64,000 nt of DNA, taken from contig CM039140.1 in NCBI GenBank assembly GCA_022036555.1, positions 2,338,785 through 2,402,784 on the forward strand. Direction: 5' to 3'. Shown here in pieces: positions 24,791 to 36,362 of the stretch; positions within the stretch are counted from its first letter, which is position 1, and the number at the start of each line of letters is the position of its first letter. The notes below the pieces were generated by a model. It was given only the letters and a program-made list of their open reading frames with translations, had not been told where the DNA came from and made no database searches. Made by a program: the position numbers and the translations under genes. Source of the stretch: Microstegium vimineum. Lineage: Eukaryota > Streptophyta > Magnoliopsida > Poales > Poaceae.

Positions 24791-25654
24791 TTAGTCAAAT
24801 TCCTGTATTGGGCGTGGTTGCTGAATTGTATAAAAGTCGGTCGTTGCATTGGCCCCTAGACCAAACGACTTGTCGACTTCCAGAGTCCTTGGTGGTGCTG
24901 CCCTCGTACGTACGAAGCAACGCGCATCGTTGTCCTTGTCCAGCTGAGACAAACACACACACCGTTGGCTCGGTTCGGATACATGGCCTTTGTGGCTTTG
25001 TCCAATTCATTTTCTGTGCCCGTCAGTTGGACTGTCGTAATAGTTTACATGGAAAACTTATTGCCTGCCAGTCTGCCACGAATGTTCTTTCCACGTACGT
25101 CACTACCTATGGTCGCCGCTCGTGTCGTGTTTCGGTAGTATTGGCCAATACTACGGTATCTATGTGTCGGATCTCAGTGGAATTTTTATAATGTTTAATT
25201 CACATTTAATGTCAGTCACATAGATATATTTATGCCATATCTATGTTTTTATATAGAAGACAATAAGTAAGTTTTACGTACGAGGAGGAGACTCTCTTGC
25301 CACAATTACCTTCTAAGTTATAAAATTAAATGTCTATAAAATAATAGAATAAAACTATGCATTTATTTGTAACTATTGAAACTATGCTTCAAGAGTAGGT
25401 GTTTATCTAATGTTTATGTTAATGAATAAATAGATTTCTAGATTTGTCGCAAGTCAAAAAATTTAAATTTTGACCAGATTTTTAGGGAAAAACATCAAGA
25501 TTTATTACATCAAATTAGTATCGATAGATATATTATAGAATATATTTTTGTAACATGTCGAGTAATGAATTTGAGGACAGCACCACCGAGTCCTTGTCGA
25601 CTTTTACGGTTGTGGCATTCTGAATTTGAATTGCATGTCATAGGCAGTGATCTA

Positions 25655-25945
25655 CTCCCTCCATCCTAAATTATAAGACATTTCAAGAATTTTGGAGAGT
25701 TAAAAAATTTCAAGTTTGACCAAACATTATAGAGAAATTTATAAAGATTTATGACATCAAATATACATATTATGAAAATATAATTGATAAAAAATCTCAT
25801 GATACTTAGTTGATATCATAAATATTATTATATTATTATATAAGTTTGGTCAAACTTGAGATACTTTAACTCTCTAATATTCTTGGGATGTTTTATAATT
25901 TGGGTCCAATATTCTTGGGATGTTTTATAATTTGGGATGAGGGAG
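25655..25945. mobile_element. Stowaway-like MITE with an internal duplication
   Basis: The ends ctccctccatcctaaattat and ataatttgggatgagggag form inverted repeats flanked by TA (25653-25654 and 25946-25947). Near the right end a phrase of about 33 bp (ccaatattcttgggatg and following) is repeated in tandem, so one terminus is partly doubled. It is non-coding. Confidence 0.75.
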
Positions 25946-26823
25946 TAACTTTTACGGTGATAGAATGAAGAGAGACAGCAACACGTCTGAACTTTACGGT
26001 TGCGGGATTTATAACTAATATGGAATAGTTGGACTTTTACGGTTATGACTTTTAGACCAGAGATTGACTGGTGCGTTCAGATGGGCTGACGCACTAAATA
26101 ATATTTAGCATGCTGCGCTCTAAATAGCGTTGTCCTCCAACAGATTTAGTATATAAAAGAATCTGTCAACAGATAAATAGCAAAAAACCATTATAAACCC
26201 CATGTGTGACAATGATTGCGGTCATTACAGACGGGTAAATATCCAGCCCCGGTCTATGATGTAAGCATCCTCACGCACGCATGTATGAATTCAACGTCTG
26301 TGATGATGAAGTTGAGGTCCGTCTTCTATTACAGTGTTTATGAGACGCACAAGACGTTTGATTCGTTGAAGCAAATTCCTGGTTCAACGTACCTTCGCGA
26401 TTATTTTTGGTGATGGACTCACTGCATTATGTGGAAAATATGGTGAAAATCTTTGTCTACGCGCGGCTGTCGGATAAGTCAGTCGTCGTTGGCTTGTAGT
26501 TGCCAGTCCAACCAGCTTTTTGAAGGAAATATTGTCGTATGCTCGTGCCCTCGGAGAGAAGCAACATTGCAACAGCCGCTGTCAACTAGTCTAGCAAAAT
26601 GACTATTTTTCATAAGCCGTTTCGTCAAATATTTTCTTAAAAAAATAGCTCAGTTTTATTTAGAAAGTTGCTTATAAAATTATTTTCTAAAAGAATAATT
26701 TTACTAGTGAAGTTGACATGTGTCAAATGGGCTCTTATTACACGGCAGCCGACAGGTGCCATGGTCTCTCTGTCGACTGTCATCACCATGCATATTTTGG
26801 CATTTTGCCCGCTCTCGCGTGTG

Positions 26824-26830
26824 TATAAAT
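26824..26830 (+). promoter_or_regulatory. TATA box of HMA gene A
   Basis: TATAAAT lies in the context cgcgtgtgtataaatgaac, about 210 bp upstream of the ATG at 27041. The same element and spacing are kept in block B (45840-45846), which supports it as the shared core promoter. Confidence 0.65.
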
Positions 26831-27040
26831 GAACGAGCCCTCAGCATAGCTTTGCTCATTCACAAGTAGGCTGCTCTTTTGGTCTGTCGTAGTTGTTGCC
26901 TGCACCAGCAGCAGCGCAGAAACATATACGTACGAGTCGACGATCAGCTAGCGTACGTAGCCACCGTCACAGTTTCTGTAGTTGTTTCCCTTCTCATTCA
27001 TTCGGAGCACTTAAATCGGCTGCGGGCGACCGGCGACCCG

Positions 27041-29543
27041 ATGTACAAGGTAGCCAAGGCTAAATATGGGCACGGCCGTGCCGGGCCGGCCTGGTACACT
27101 GCCCGTGCCGATGGCCACCGGGCCGACGAGGCCCGCGGGCCTGTCCTTCGGCCCAGGCCCGGCCCTATGGGCCGTTGGGCCGGCCCGTGAGCACGCCGTA
27201 TCTGACGAGCGGTACTATCCCATAGCTTATTTGATATATTTTTATGTTGTTTTTTTGCAAATTTGGCTCATTTTTATGTTATTTTACGAATTTTGATGTT
27301 GTGCTGCAATGTGAGGTAGATGTATGTTTGGATTTAGAACTATTATATATTAAAATTTCATATATTTTCGGACATAAAAATTACAGCGGGCCGTGCCTTG
27401 TCGGCCCCGCCGGCACGGCCCGCACACCGGGTCGGGCCAGCCCGGGCCCGCACAAAACCGGGCTCGTGCCGTGCCCGTGCCGGGCTAAAATGACGGGCTG
27501 CGGGCCGTGCCACCGGGCTCGGGTTTTATGCCCAACTTTAGCCAAGGCCTTGCTGTTCTGCTCTTTGCTTTGATTCGCCAAGCATGCATGTCCTCTCATA
27601 TATGTCAAGAAAAAAAAGATTGTTAAATTTCAGGTGTCTAAAATTTAGTTTTTTTTTTTCAGACGGCGGTCATTGCATATATTTTGTACTAAAATTGTAG
27701 TTTTCGTTTGTTACAATTTTGGTAGACATAATCAATAATTTTTAGTTCTGAGAATAAAAAAAAGGACACGACTAAGACGTGCGTTAGGCCGCACGCACGG
27801 CCGTCTCCTACCTCGCGCCGGCCACGACTGCAACGCCCTTCCGAACTTCTTCGTCCACGCCGGCAACCGCGCTTCTCCTCGCCCTCGCCCCCGCCGACGC
27901 CCACCGCCTCGCCGCGGCGAGTTAGGGTTTCGCTGCGGCTCTCCGGCGAAACCCTAGCTCGCCTGCGGCGCCGCCTTCTTCCCCTCCCCGCCACCGTCGC
28001 CGCCGTCATGGCCGGAGCTCCCCCGCCCGACCTGGCCCGACCGCCTCTACCGCGGCCAGCTCCCCTAAACCGCCCTTCGACCTTCCCCACCGCCTGGCCT
28101 ACCTCCCTCCCCCGGCCAGCCGACCACTATATCCCACCGGAGTTGGAGAAGAAGAGAGAAAGATCCCACCGGAGGAGGAGGAGGCCTACCTCGCCATGGC
28201 CGCCGCCGACACCGGAGGCGAGAGAGGGAGGAGCCGCGTGGGGAGGGGGTCGCGAGCGCGGGGAGGAGCCGCGGCGCACGTGGAAGGCGAGCGGGTGCGG
28301 GGGATGGAGCGTGCGTGCGCTTGAACTTCTTTACGGTCCGTAAAGAAGTCTTTACCATAAAAAAATCCGTTTGACAAAACTATAACTGGACAAAATCTGA
28401 TATGTGTTGACACAAAAAATAATTTAACAATTTATAATTATTTTTATAGTCAGACAAGGATAAAAATTTGATATGTTATAACTCAAAGAGAAATAACAAA
28501 TCATAAAAGTGACAATTTATCGGTAGTACAAAGGTTTTACCTGAAATCATCTTAAAATTCAGTCACTTGTAGTTTAAGAGAAGTGAAAAAAAATATGATT
28601 CTTATTTCTAAGATTATAACAAGTAAAAATGTTTTAGATGTGACCAAATTTATAACAAAATACTAACACTTAATCATGCCACTACAGTAGATATATAGGT
28701 ATAATTCAACTAATCATGAAACAAATTTTGATATTATGGTAAAAATATTTGGACGACGCATAGAATTAATATTACTTTTTAAAAAAAATTGATGAGTTAC
28801 TGAACTTGAGAAAATTAACTTGGTTTAAATTTAGAATTATATAATCTTTTTTAGACGAACGGAGCGAGTAAGTATGAACGAGCTAGTACCCTGCCAAATT
28901 GAACGAAAAAGAAACTGATGCTAGCTTGGGCTCGTCGTTGTTGATGTGACAGCAAAAGACTGTGATCAAGCTGGGCGTACCGGACGCCAAGAACCGGTCT
29001 AAAGCCATGCAGCTCGCATCCAAATTTATCGGTACGTATATATCCGTCACACACCAGCTACTTAGCAATTATCTTGAACGTACGCCGCGTGTGGGATCCG
29101 CCACTCTTGTGGATGATATTTGGGCCTCTGCGCTGCTATGCATGTTTGTATGTGCAGGAGTGAACTCGGTGGCGATCGCCGGCGACGCCAAGGACGGCCG
29201 GCTGGAGGTGTCAGGAGAAAGCATCGACATCGCCGGCCTCATCAATAAGCTGCGCAAGAACGTCTGCCGCGCCGACATCGTCGTGGTGGAGAACAAGGAG
29301 GAGGAGGACGCGAAGAAGAAGAAGGAAGAAGAAGCCAAGAAGAAGAAGGCGGAAGAAGCCAGGAAGAAGGCGGAAGAAGATTGCAAGAAGCTCTGGGGGG
29401 AGGCGTACCCACCGCCGCCGTACTTCGGTGGTTATTATAATTATTACAGCGGACCGCCGCCGTACTCCGGTGGGTATTATAATTACAGCGGGCCGCCGCC
29501 GTTTCTATGCGAGGAACAGCCGGCAGGCTGCCGCATCATGTGA
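27041..29543 (+). CDS. HMA-domain protein with CaaX tail (HIPP-like), copy A
   Basis: Three exons, 27041-27049 (M-Y-K), 28953-29031 and 29158-29543, give 157 aa. Residues about 4-75 match a heavy-metal-associated (HMA) fold, with 'VIKLGVP...KNRSKAM' as strand 1/helix 1 and 'GVNSVAIAGD' next. The usual CxxC metal ligands are absent. A Lys/Glu/Ala-rich coiled-coil-like stretch follows (about 85-115), then a Pro/Tyr/Gly tail and the C-terminal CRIM, a CaaX-type prenylation motif. Plant HIPPs act in metal handling and stress, and small HMA proteins are known targets of blast-fungus effectors; which role applies here is inference. Splice sites are GT-AG and match copy B. Intron 1 is swollen to 1.9 kb by two insertions, so correct splicing should be tested. 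Confidence 0.8.
27061..27540. mobile_element. hAT-type MITE in intron 1 of HMA gene A
   Basis: A 480-bp element has terminal inverted repeats taaatatgggca / tgcccaacttta. It is flanked by a perfect 8-bp duplication gccaaggc (27053-27060 and 27541-27548), the hAT hallmark. Its ends are GC-rich 'cgggccggc' repeats and the centre is AT-rich, ending near 'cggacataaaaatt'. Block B shows the uninserted site at about 46122. The same family recurs at 30689-31153. It has no transposase. Confidence 0.9.
27620..28900. mobile_element. Unclassified insertion of about 1.3 kb in intron 1 of HMA gene A
   Basis: Alignment to block B breaks near 27620 and resumes near 28905 (aaagaaactgatgctagc). The insert has a GC-rich core (about 27770-28340) with Pro/Arg/Ala-rich frames on both strands, an inverted repeat around 'gttagggtttcgc' / 'gcgaaaccctagc' and AT-rich flanks. 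The GC-rich core could be captured gene sequence (Pack-MULE style), but I could not find terminal inverted repeats or a target duplication. No product is claimed. Confidence 0.5.
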
Positions 29544-30627
29544 ACTGAAGCTAATACGTACTCCGTAGTTAAGATGGATTTCCCCCGGCATACAGTATAT
29601 GTTTGTGATTTTGGTTCTGCTGCCACGTCGATCAGCTTCATTCTCTCCGTCAATCGTGTTGTGCACAAACGTGGTTCTGGTTTGATTTGGCTTCTGGCAA
29701 TTGTTAGTAATCACAAAATCTAAATCACTACTATATATAAGTATTTCTGATTTTTAAGTTAAAATATTCTAAAATCCTGACAAGTTCATAAAGCATTGAC
29801 AACTACCACATCCTAGAAATAAACTATGAAAACATATTTCATATAAGAGGTTAATGATGCTCATTTGAATTCTTAAGTATTATCATTGTATTTTTTTTTG
29901 TAATCTTTATCAAATTTAGGATAGTTTGACTTAGGATAAATTCAAATATGCTTATATTTGTGCACGGAGTGGCTACATATTTCTACAAGGTAGTACATCT
30001 CTACTATCTACTCCATCAACTTTCTTATCTTTGGAGTCCCAAATATTCAATTTTATCTTCCTGTAATATAAGAAATTTTGAGTTACCCTAAGTCCAATTA
30101 TTCCAAATTTGACAAAATTTATAACAAAAAATAAGAGCAGAATTTACAAGCACTCCCTAAACTTGCAAGGTGATGTAATCTGGGTCCCTGCTATTCTTGA
30201 TATTTGAGTCTCAGAACTTATGATGCAATGTCACTCGGGTCCCCACTGTCGATTTTTTACATTTGGATCCATGAACTTGTACAATCGTGCCATCTAGCTA
30301 GGTCCTCGAACTCGCAAATCAACACACAATTAGCACGCCTCATCAGTCCTAGCTATGTGTTTTTGTGCAAGTTCGAAGATCTAGATGGCACAAACATACA
30401 AGTTTGGGGATTCAAATATCAAAATTTGAGAGTTGGCGACCTGAATGGCATAATAGTACAAGTCCAAAGACTCAAATATTAAAACTGAAAGTTAGAGACC
30501 TAGACGACACCGTTGTGCAAGTTACACTAGCAACATTTTCTCAAATAAAACATCTATGATATCCGAGATGTGTCCTTATCGTTACGTATGATGAGTGATT
30601 GTCATGAATAATAAGTCCTTGCAGTTG
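29544..30627. other. 3' flank of HMA gene A, duplicated non-coding DNA
   Basis: The first about 200 bp match the 3' region of copy B and probably include the 3' UTR. At 30140-30560 there are degenerate repeats of 'ctagatggcacaa...caagtttggggattcaaata' type, present also in block B on both sides of the Tat element. No coding region was seen. Confidence 0.7.
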
Positions 30628-31800
30628 AGTTGTTCTTGCCTATACCAAGCTGGTTAAATGGAGCAACATCCAAATCGATTGCTCCAAGTATAGATGGGCA
30701 ATGGGCCGTGCCCGGGCCGGCCTGGCCCGGTACCGTGCCGACGAGGCACGCCGTGCCTCACAGGCCTGCGGGCCTAGCCTTCGGCCCAGGCATGGGCCTG
30801 TGGGCCGTCGGGTCGGCCCGTGAGCACGTCGTGCCCTACGGGCCGTGCCAGCCCATAGCTTATTTGACCTATTTTTATGTTTTTCTTTGTGCAAATTTGG
30901 CTTATTTTGATGTTTTTTTTACGAATTTGGTCTATTTTAATGTTGGACTGCAATGTGAGGTAGATGTATGTTTGGATTTAAAACTATTATATATTGAAAT
31001 TTCATATATTATCGGACCTACAACTTTTAGCGGGCCAAATGGGCCGTGCCTTGCTGGCCCACGGGCCTGGGGTGCGGCCCAGGCATGGCTCGCATACTGG
31101 GTTGGGCCAGAACAGCACCGGGCTCACAGGCCCGGGCTGCATGCCCAAGTATAGCTCCAAGTCTTTACCGTAAGTCCAAAAGGAAAAAGTTCATGGTCCA
31201 TCAGGGACTAGTGAACCGCAAATGGATAGATCACATCTTCCCTCCGACATCACCTAAAGAAGCAAGAGAGTTTATTAAACTCTGAGAGGCCGTTGGCGCA
31301 GTCCCAATCAATGATGTCGTAGAAGACGATGTAAGGTGGAGATGGACAACAGACGGCGAATACTCCACAAAAAGCTCTTACCTCATTCAGTTTGCTGGAA
31401 TATTTTTCAAAATCAAAATCACATCCATATGGAAGGCCAAAACTGAAGCCAAATGTCATTTTTTGCGTGGACACTCCTGCATAAAAGGATTCTCATAGCA
31501 AACAATCTGCTCAAACGGTGATGGACAGATGAGACAGACTGCAGGCTATGTGGAAATGACCTTGAAACGCCTGTGCACTTATGCAAAGATGATCCATATA
31601 CTACCAAGGAAGTGTGCGAGATACTAAAACAATGGTTACAGTTAACAACGTTACAGTCGTTAGAAATTCCTCAGGGTCCTTCATCTATTTTTGGTGGAAT
31701 ATTTGAAAGGAGAGAAATAGGAGACAATTTCAGCACAAGGCTCTCAACCCAATTCAAGTGGCCATGTTATGCAAGGATGAGATTATGTAGTACATGATTG
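30628..31800 (+). pseudogene. LINE relic split by a hAT MITE
   Basis: Plus-strand translation 'SWLNGATSKSIAPS' (to 30688) continues after the MITE as 'LYRKSKRKKFMVHQGLVNRK' (from about 31162), then 'RWRWTTDGEYSTKSSYLIQF' (about 31337-31396), 'SIWKAKTEAKCHF' and 'LKQWLQLTTLQSL'. This is the C-terminal part of a plant LINE reverse transcriptase with its zf-RVT region. Stops and frameshifts are frequent; it is dead. Confidence 0.75.
30689..31153. mobile_element. hAT-type MITE inside the LINE relic
   Basis: A 465-bp element has ends tatagatgggca / tgcccaagtata and a perfect 8-bp target duplication gctccaag (30681-30688 and 31154-31161). It is clearly the same family as 27061-27540, sharing the GC-rich ends and the central 'gaggtagatgtatgtttgga' segment. 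It is non-coding. Confidence 0.9.
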
Positions 31801-32880
31801 GCATGGCACCAAGGGTAGTTGCAGAGGATGTTTAGGAACTTCAGAGTGCCCATTCTTCTTTCCATGTTATCCCTCACATATGTTGTCTTTCGTTCTTAAG
31901 TAGTTTTTTCTTTACTTATCAATCGTTTTCTTTTTTTTTCTATCGTCTAATAAAATTTAAAATTTGCTGTAAAATTTTTGCCGTCCTCTCTAGAAAACCT
32001 ATTAGCTCGATAAATATCTTCAGATACGGTCCACTGTCTAGCATTGTCGTACTTAAGCAACAGGTCACACTGGCCCCTGTGTCGGCCCACTACCTTTTTA
32101 CCTTGTTCAAGTGTAACTCATGCGAGTAGAGTTTTTTTTTAATGGAACCAGAAAGACTGCTCGTTGACTCCGTGTGTTCACATTCGCACCGTACCACCCT
32201 GATTGCGAACGATACCAAACGCTAGCTGTATTTCCTTGAAAAAAAATCTGCGTTGCTTGGAGGAGCTCTGAGCTCCGGGCAAAGAGACCAGCGAGGCAAC
32301 GATCGCGTCACCCAAAATCAACTGCCATTTTTGTCCGTGTTCTCGTGAAGTCAATGTTTACTACAGTAGAGCTTTTTTTTCGCTCAGGAGGAAGTCCCCG
32401 TCCCTTTCGATCAGGAACGAACGGACCCGAAGTGATGACTGATGACCAAGCAGTCTTTGCAATTTTCTTGGTATTTCTCTCTGCACCTCTCCGAAGGCAA
32501 TGCTTTGTAAATTTGTCAATCTGCTTGATCACTATTTCAGGCAGGGCAATTGTACACATTGTGTACGTTGGAACTGCTGTCAAAACTGAATTAGTTAATT
32601 CAAGCCTGCATGTTTGGCTGAGAAAGGGAGAGATGCAATTTAATCTTTTTTTCACATTTTCTTATGAGAGGGATAAAAGCATACACCGCGGCAGAAGTAG
32701 CCTTCACTTCCAACGTACAGGCTTGAACTGTCTGCCTGGTCAACACTCAACAGCCTGCGTAACAAGGTCTGCAGCGCTATAATCGTTCAGGTAGAGGAAG
32801 TGAAGGACAAGAAGGAGAAGAAGCCAGAAGACCTGCCGCATTGTTTGTGGTCCGGTTACTACTTGCCGCGTGGATCAGGC
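31801..32880. other. Intergenic DNA with a second LINE fragment
   Basis: 31801-32300 shows nothing recognisable. On the minus strand at about 32655-32440 the frame reads 'FLSQTCRLELTNSVLTAVPT' and 'VIKQIDKFTKHCLRRG', which are conserved phrases of the post-RT region of plant LINEs. Its orientation is opposite to the relic at 30628-31800, so it is a separate insertion or a rearranged piece. Confidence 0.6.
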
Positions 32881-34018
32881 TTTGCCGAGTGTCACTCGGT
32901 TTGCCAAGAGTTTAATTTCGGGCTTGCCGAGTGTTTTTTTTTTGCACTCAGCAAAAAAGATTGTTTGCTAAGTGTTTTTTTACACTCGACAAAGAAATTT
33001 TCAAAACACATTTTAAAGTAGTAAATTAATTCAGATGAAAAGGTTTTGAACTATAAAGTTGTATAACTTATCAAGATGTACAATATTTATTTTGCTTATT
33101 TCTTCATATGACAAAGAGAAAGTAAATTTGTTCACAAATCTTACATATTCCTATTGTAGTTTATAAAACTACGAGAGACATATGTGATTTGTGAACAATG
33201 TTAGAATGATCATGTCGGAGAACATATGATCAAACAACCAAAATAAACTTTGTAGATCTCGAGAAGTTATGAAACTTTGTAGTTGATAACTTTTTTTATT
33301 TGAATTAGTGTTGTCATGCAAAACTATGTTTGAATTTTAAAATTTAAAATTTTGAATTTTCCAAACGACCTCAGATAGAAAAATAACCAAAATAAACTTT
33401 GTAGATGTCAAAAAGTTATGAAACATTGTATTTGGCAACTTTTTTGATTTGAAATCATTTTGTCATGCAAAATTGTGTTTGAATTTTAAAATTTAAAATT
33501 TTGAATTTTCCAAACAACCTCGGATGGCAAAACAATCAAAATAAACTTGCAGATGTCAAAAAGTTATGAAACATTGTAGTTGATAACTTTTTAATTCGAA
33601 ATCATATTATCATATAAAATTGCGTTTGAATTTCAAATTTTTGAAATTCAAATTTTGTAAATGACATCGGATGAAAAAACTTTCTAAATTAAAAGTGTAG
33701 ATCTCAAAAAGTTATGAAACTTTATAGTTTTTAACTTTCTGATTTGAATTTGTTGAGGGCCTCAAACAACAATTTATAATCAGTTTAACATAATATGGGG
33801 AACTAAATCGGTTTAACAATTAAAAATTGTTTACTATTGATTTCGGGGTGTTTTGATTTAATCTCGACAAAACTTGTGCCGAGTGCCCGACAAAAGGCAC
33901 TCGACAAAGATGCTTTTGTCGACAGATTCTTTGCCGAGTGTAGCACTCAGTAAAATCAGTAAAACCTTTGTCGATGGTAAATCAGCTTTTGACGAGTACG
34001 AATGTGAGTCCGGTAGTG
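32880..34018. mobile_element. CACTA-like non-autonomous element
   Basis: The right end is 'gtgagtccggtagtg', whose complement cactaccggactcac is a CACTA terminus. Both flanks carry clustered subterminal motifs 'tgccgagtg' / 'cactcggca' (32880-33000 and 33870-33960). The interior is a tandem array (33230-33750). No transposase was seen and the left terminus was not precisely resolved. Confidence 0.6.
33230..33750. repeat. Tandem repeat, about 148-bp period, four copies
   Basis: Copies start near 33238, 33389, 33536 and 33682, each containing 'gtagatctc/gtca...aaaagttatgaaac', 'gttgataactttt' and 'gaattttaaaatttaaaatt'. They lie inside the CACTA-like element and decay from left to right. Confidence 0.7.
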
Positions 34019-36360
34019 ATTATTTGAGATCTTCTGATAGACGTCGTACGTATACATATATACTTGTATAATGAAGTACCCATACTCAGCACTTAATAAG
34101 CTTGCTATATGTATATCATATATGCATGCATATATCTACGCACGTAAGGCATCTTGCATGACATGTTCATGCAGTTCATACCCTTCCCCCCCTTTCTCTC
34201 TCTATATAGGGTGGGTTCTTTATACTCGCGCTTGTAACTACTCCTACGTGAGAGTAGACGGAGGACGGACGTAGCAAACGGAACGGAGACGTCCGCACCC
34301 GGACGTAGGTACCATAACGGGTTTGGATATAATCAATTGTATCTATCCTATTCAACCACAAGTATGCCACGCGCGCGTGTATGTACGGGGAATTGTAGGT
34401 ATATGTTTTCCGTGAATAAAGTATGGATACATACTTTAATAAGTAAAATGAGTATGTTTGCGGTCATGTATTTAGGAGCGGTCCATATATTCATGGCCTT
34501 TTATTAGAGTATACATGTAGAATTATTAGTGGAAAAAAATAGTATACTAGTATGGAGACATACTTTTTGACGAGTATCAGTACATACACACATTAAAATT
34601 AAGTGTTTACATCACTAATTAAAGGAGTTTTGAGGAGGAAAAAATAGGGTTCTAGTATACCTGCATACTTTTTCATGCGAGCTAGTATTAGTACATACTT
34701 TTAAAAGGTGTATTAGTGCATACGTGCTTTCCTGCAAGTATATGTACACTACGAAGTATGTATTCATACTTTATTTTCAAATATGTATTCATACTTTATT
34801 TTCATAATACAAAGAGTACATATTCATTTATTTTAAAGTAGTACATATTCATATTTTTTTTAAAAAGGAGTAGGCATGCATACTTTTTTAAAAAGGATTA
34901 CATTTCCATACCATTAAACTAAACTAGAATAGTCTGTTTTTGGGAAACATAGTCTTTCTAGAAGAGAAATTTGTATCAACTTCTTTTCAATAAATCAATA
35001 TGAAAATTAAAATCAACTGTATACACACGAAACTATCTTTGTGGAACAAAATTTAACACTCACTTTCTATCATATCTGCAGTATGTAAAGTTAAACCTTG
35101 TAAAAATTTGTACAAAGGAAAATTAAATGTAGTATCTATGAGACTATATATCTTAAAATTTAAAACAAAACACAACAAGATTCACTAACTATGTATCCAT
35201 CATTGTGCGATTACCACACGAATTCATGCTTGATGAATACGGTGGAGAAGCAGTTGGCAAATACACAAACATCAACGGCTCTTGTTCCTGTAAAATACTA
35301 CGGATCAGCAACATATTCCAGGGACGCATTTAAGACGAATTTGGAATTGAAGATATGAATCCCATTTCAATAAACAAATGATTTCGATCAAATTGCCTAT
35401 CACAGGCGTGCGTTGTGAGATTGGCTATAGAAAGGTGGAAAACTTCAGAACCTATTAGAACTATTTCGGGTGTAAGAGTGGGATTGGAGATTTGTACCTA
35501 GTGATCCTTCGGGAGATGCACATTCAAACTGGATTAGAATGTCGACGCCTCCGCCATCCTTGCACATTCATCTGACACAAAGATCAAGAAATTAATTAGC
35601 CTGTAGATCAGAACCGAAAGATCAAGAACGAGAAAAACAGAGAGTGCGTATTATGAAGGAGCATACATACCAACGCATGTGTGCAGCTGTCACCGTCGAC
35701 GGAGACCAGAGCGGTGTCAGGCTAGTCCATTCTTACGCGTGTTGGTGGCAGTCACAAGCATGTGGCTGTGACCATCCCGACGAAGCCGGAGGCGCCTCAT
35801 GTGGGGAAGGACAGGGTCGCAGCTGATGGGGAGGGAGTCAGGGAGAGGGGCGCCGCCTTAGGAGGAGGGACCGCCGCCGCTTCCAGTCAGTGAAGGGGCA
35901 CCACACCATGCGCCCAGATCCAGGCCCCTTGAGGTGCCATCGAGAAATGGATCTGGATCCGCAAGGAGAGAGGGTGTCCGCCACCGCCACCATCGGTGGG
36001 AGAAGGGAGACGCCTTGCTTCCATCGCCACCATTGGAGGAGGTAGGGAGGGAATCACGGCAAAATCCATAGGCAAGAAGGAAGCGCTGTCGGAGGGGAGG
36101 GAGAGAGAACGCTGCCGTTGGGAGAGGAATGTCCACCACGACCGCCGTTGAGAAAGGGGCAGGGTGCCGCGATCGTCGTCGGGATAGGGGGCGCCGGGAT
36201 AGGGGCAGGGCGCCGCAGCCGCCGTCGGGATGGGAAATGGCGCTACGGCGGCGGTGATTTGGGGGAGAAATGCTGACGTTGTTTTACGTGGTTTGGTAGG
36301 CTCGAGATGCAGCAGGACGTCGTATCTTGATGTATGCGTGTAACAGGCAAGGGTGCGCTA
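34019..36360. other. Intergenic DNA, no gene recognised
   Basis: 34380-34900 is rich in degenerate 'catactttt' / 'agtatgtatt' repeats. 35640-36260 is GC-rich with Gly/Arg/Ser-rich open frames on both strands and degenerate 'ggggcagggcgccgc' repeats at about 36150-36235. I recognise no protein domain and do not call a gene. Confidence 0.55.
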
Positions 36361-36362
36361 CT

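Larger units (their letters stand above)
26139..30622 (+). repeat. Segmental duplication block A with HMA gene A
   Basis: From about 26139 the sequence runs parallel to the block starting at about 44671. Both share the upstream region (aacagatttagtat..., cccatgtgtgaca, gatgtaagcatcctcacgca), promoter, three exons, 3' UTR and the downstream 'catctagctaggtcctcgaa' region. Block A carries two insertions missing from block B: a hAT MITE (27061-27540) and about 1.3 kb at about 27620-28900. Block B carries the Tat element that A lacks. Confidence 0.9.

Noticed and set aside
24900..25191. Plus-strand frame of 127 codons at 24808-25191
   Set aside because: No recognisable domain, flanked by MITEs, and the minus strand is partly open too; there is no support beyond length.
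32908..33021. Short frame starting in 'tgccgagtg' repeats
   Set aside because: It lies in CACTA subterminal repeats and has no homology I recognise.
35644..36139. Candidate gene in GC-rich DNA at 35.6-36.2 kb
   Set aside because: Frames on both strands are short, low in complexity and without a domain, and parts are degenerate repeats.
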